The notes beneath the pieces are model-generated. The model had not been told where the DNA came from and did no database searches. It saw only the letters and a program-made list of their open reading frames with translations. A DNA stretch of 44,091 nucleotides from an uncultured Clostridia bacterium (GTDB lineage Bacteria > Bacillota > Clostridia > Oscillospirales > Oscillospiraceae): positions 1-44,091 of the forward strand of contig CAMCRV010000020.1 in NCBI GenBank assembly GCA_945877365.1, written 5' to 3'. Of this stretch, positions 43,974-44,091 are shown in pieces; position 1 is the first letter of the stretch; the number at the start of each line of letters is the position of its first letter. Position numbers and translations under genes: made by a program.

Positions 43974-44091
43974 CAAATTGGAATTTGTGGGGGTACCCAA
44001 AGCCTCCCCTGTGTAAGGGGAGGTGGCAAAAATCCATTGATTTTTGCCGGAGGGGTTGTCAATCCCCCAGTCAGCTGCGCTGACAGCCCCC
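43974..44091. repeat. Family B MITE-like element, copy B6 (cut by window end)
   Basis: It begins AAATTGGAATTTGTGGGG and follows the short form through the CAGTCAGC region, then is cut off by the window edge. It lies upstream of holB. Confidence 0.8.

Overview
The window is a chromosomal segment around the replication origin of a fairly GC-rich Firmicute. The families present point to Clostridia, most likely an Oscillospiraceae/Ruminococcaceae-type gut anaerobe: a sodium-pump type oxaloacetate decarboxylase beside ATP-dependent PEP carboxykinase, a T-box leader, RicT, RemB, the YmfF/YmfH pair, Lgt, LexA and an LtaS-like enzyme. The genus is an inference only. There are no rRNA or tRNA genes, no CRISPR array and no prophage.

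Layout. (1) 0.3-6.9 kb: an XRE-type membrane regulator, then pckA divergent from a four-gene oxaloacetate decarboxylase operon with a structured leader and a degenerate duplicated tail. (2) 7.1-14.1 kb: an aldose-epimerase-like protein and uppP on the minus strand, then an OmpR-family response regulator, a small structured RNA, and a histidine kinase-HtrA-acyl-ACP thioesterase operon; the kinase/HtrA pairing suggests envelope stress sensing. (3) 14.1-27.4 kb: guaB and a YitT-family gene on the minus strand, then dnaA, oriC, dnaN, yaaA, recF, gyrB, gyrA, rnhA and remB on the plus strand. The dnaA-dnaN gap holds DnaA boxes plus an AT-rich tract, and a second cluster of DnaA boxes lies about 5 kb upstream. 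(4) 27.9-34 kb: a DUF4015-type protein and prmA (minus), then ymfF-ymfH-lgt (plus). (5) 34.2-37.6 kb: a tryptophan-type ABC transporter (trpX, trpY, trpZ) behind a T-box whose specifier reads UGG. (6) 37.7-43.9 kb: lexA, a small helical protein, an LtaS-like enzyme, and holB-ricT.

The most unusual property is the density of short non-coding repeats, which fill most gaps between genes. Family A has ends built from TTGACAATT units (or GTTAGGAGTTAGGA in a variant) and two inner hairpins. It lies between dnaN and yaaA, recF and gyrB, and gyrB and gyrA, and next to yitT, dnaA, lexA and the ltaS-like gene. Its hairpin stems show compensatory changes between copies, and several gene stop codons lie in or beside its end repeats. 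Family B is a 155-235 bp MITE-like multi-hairpin element with AAATTGGAATTTGGCG-type inverted ends; six copies occur, in two size classes that differ by a shared 64-bp internal segment. Families C and D are further composite palindromes. One family B copy is nested in a family A variant, and another separates trpX from trpY.
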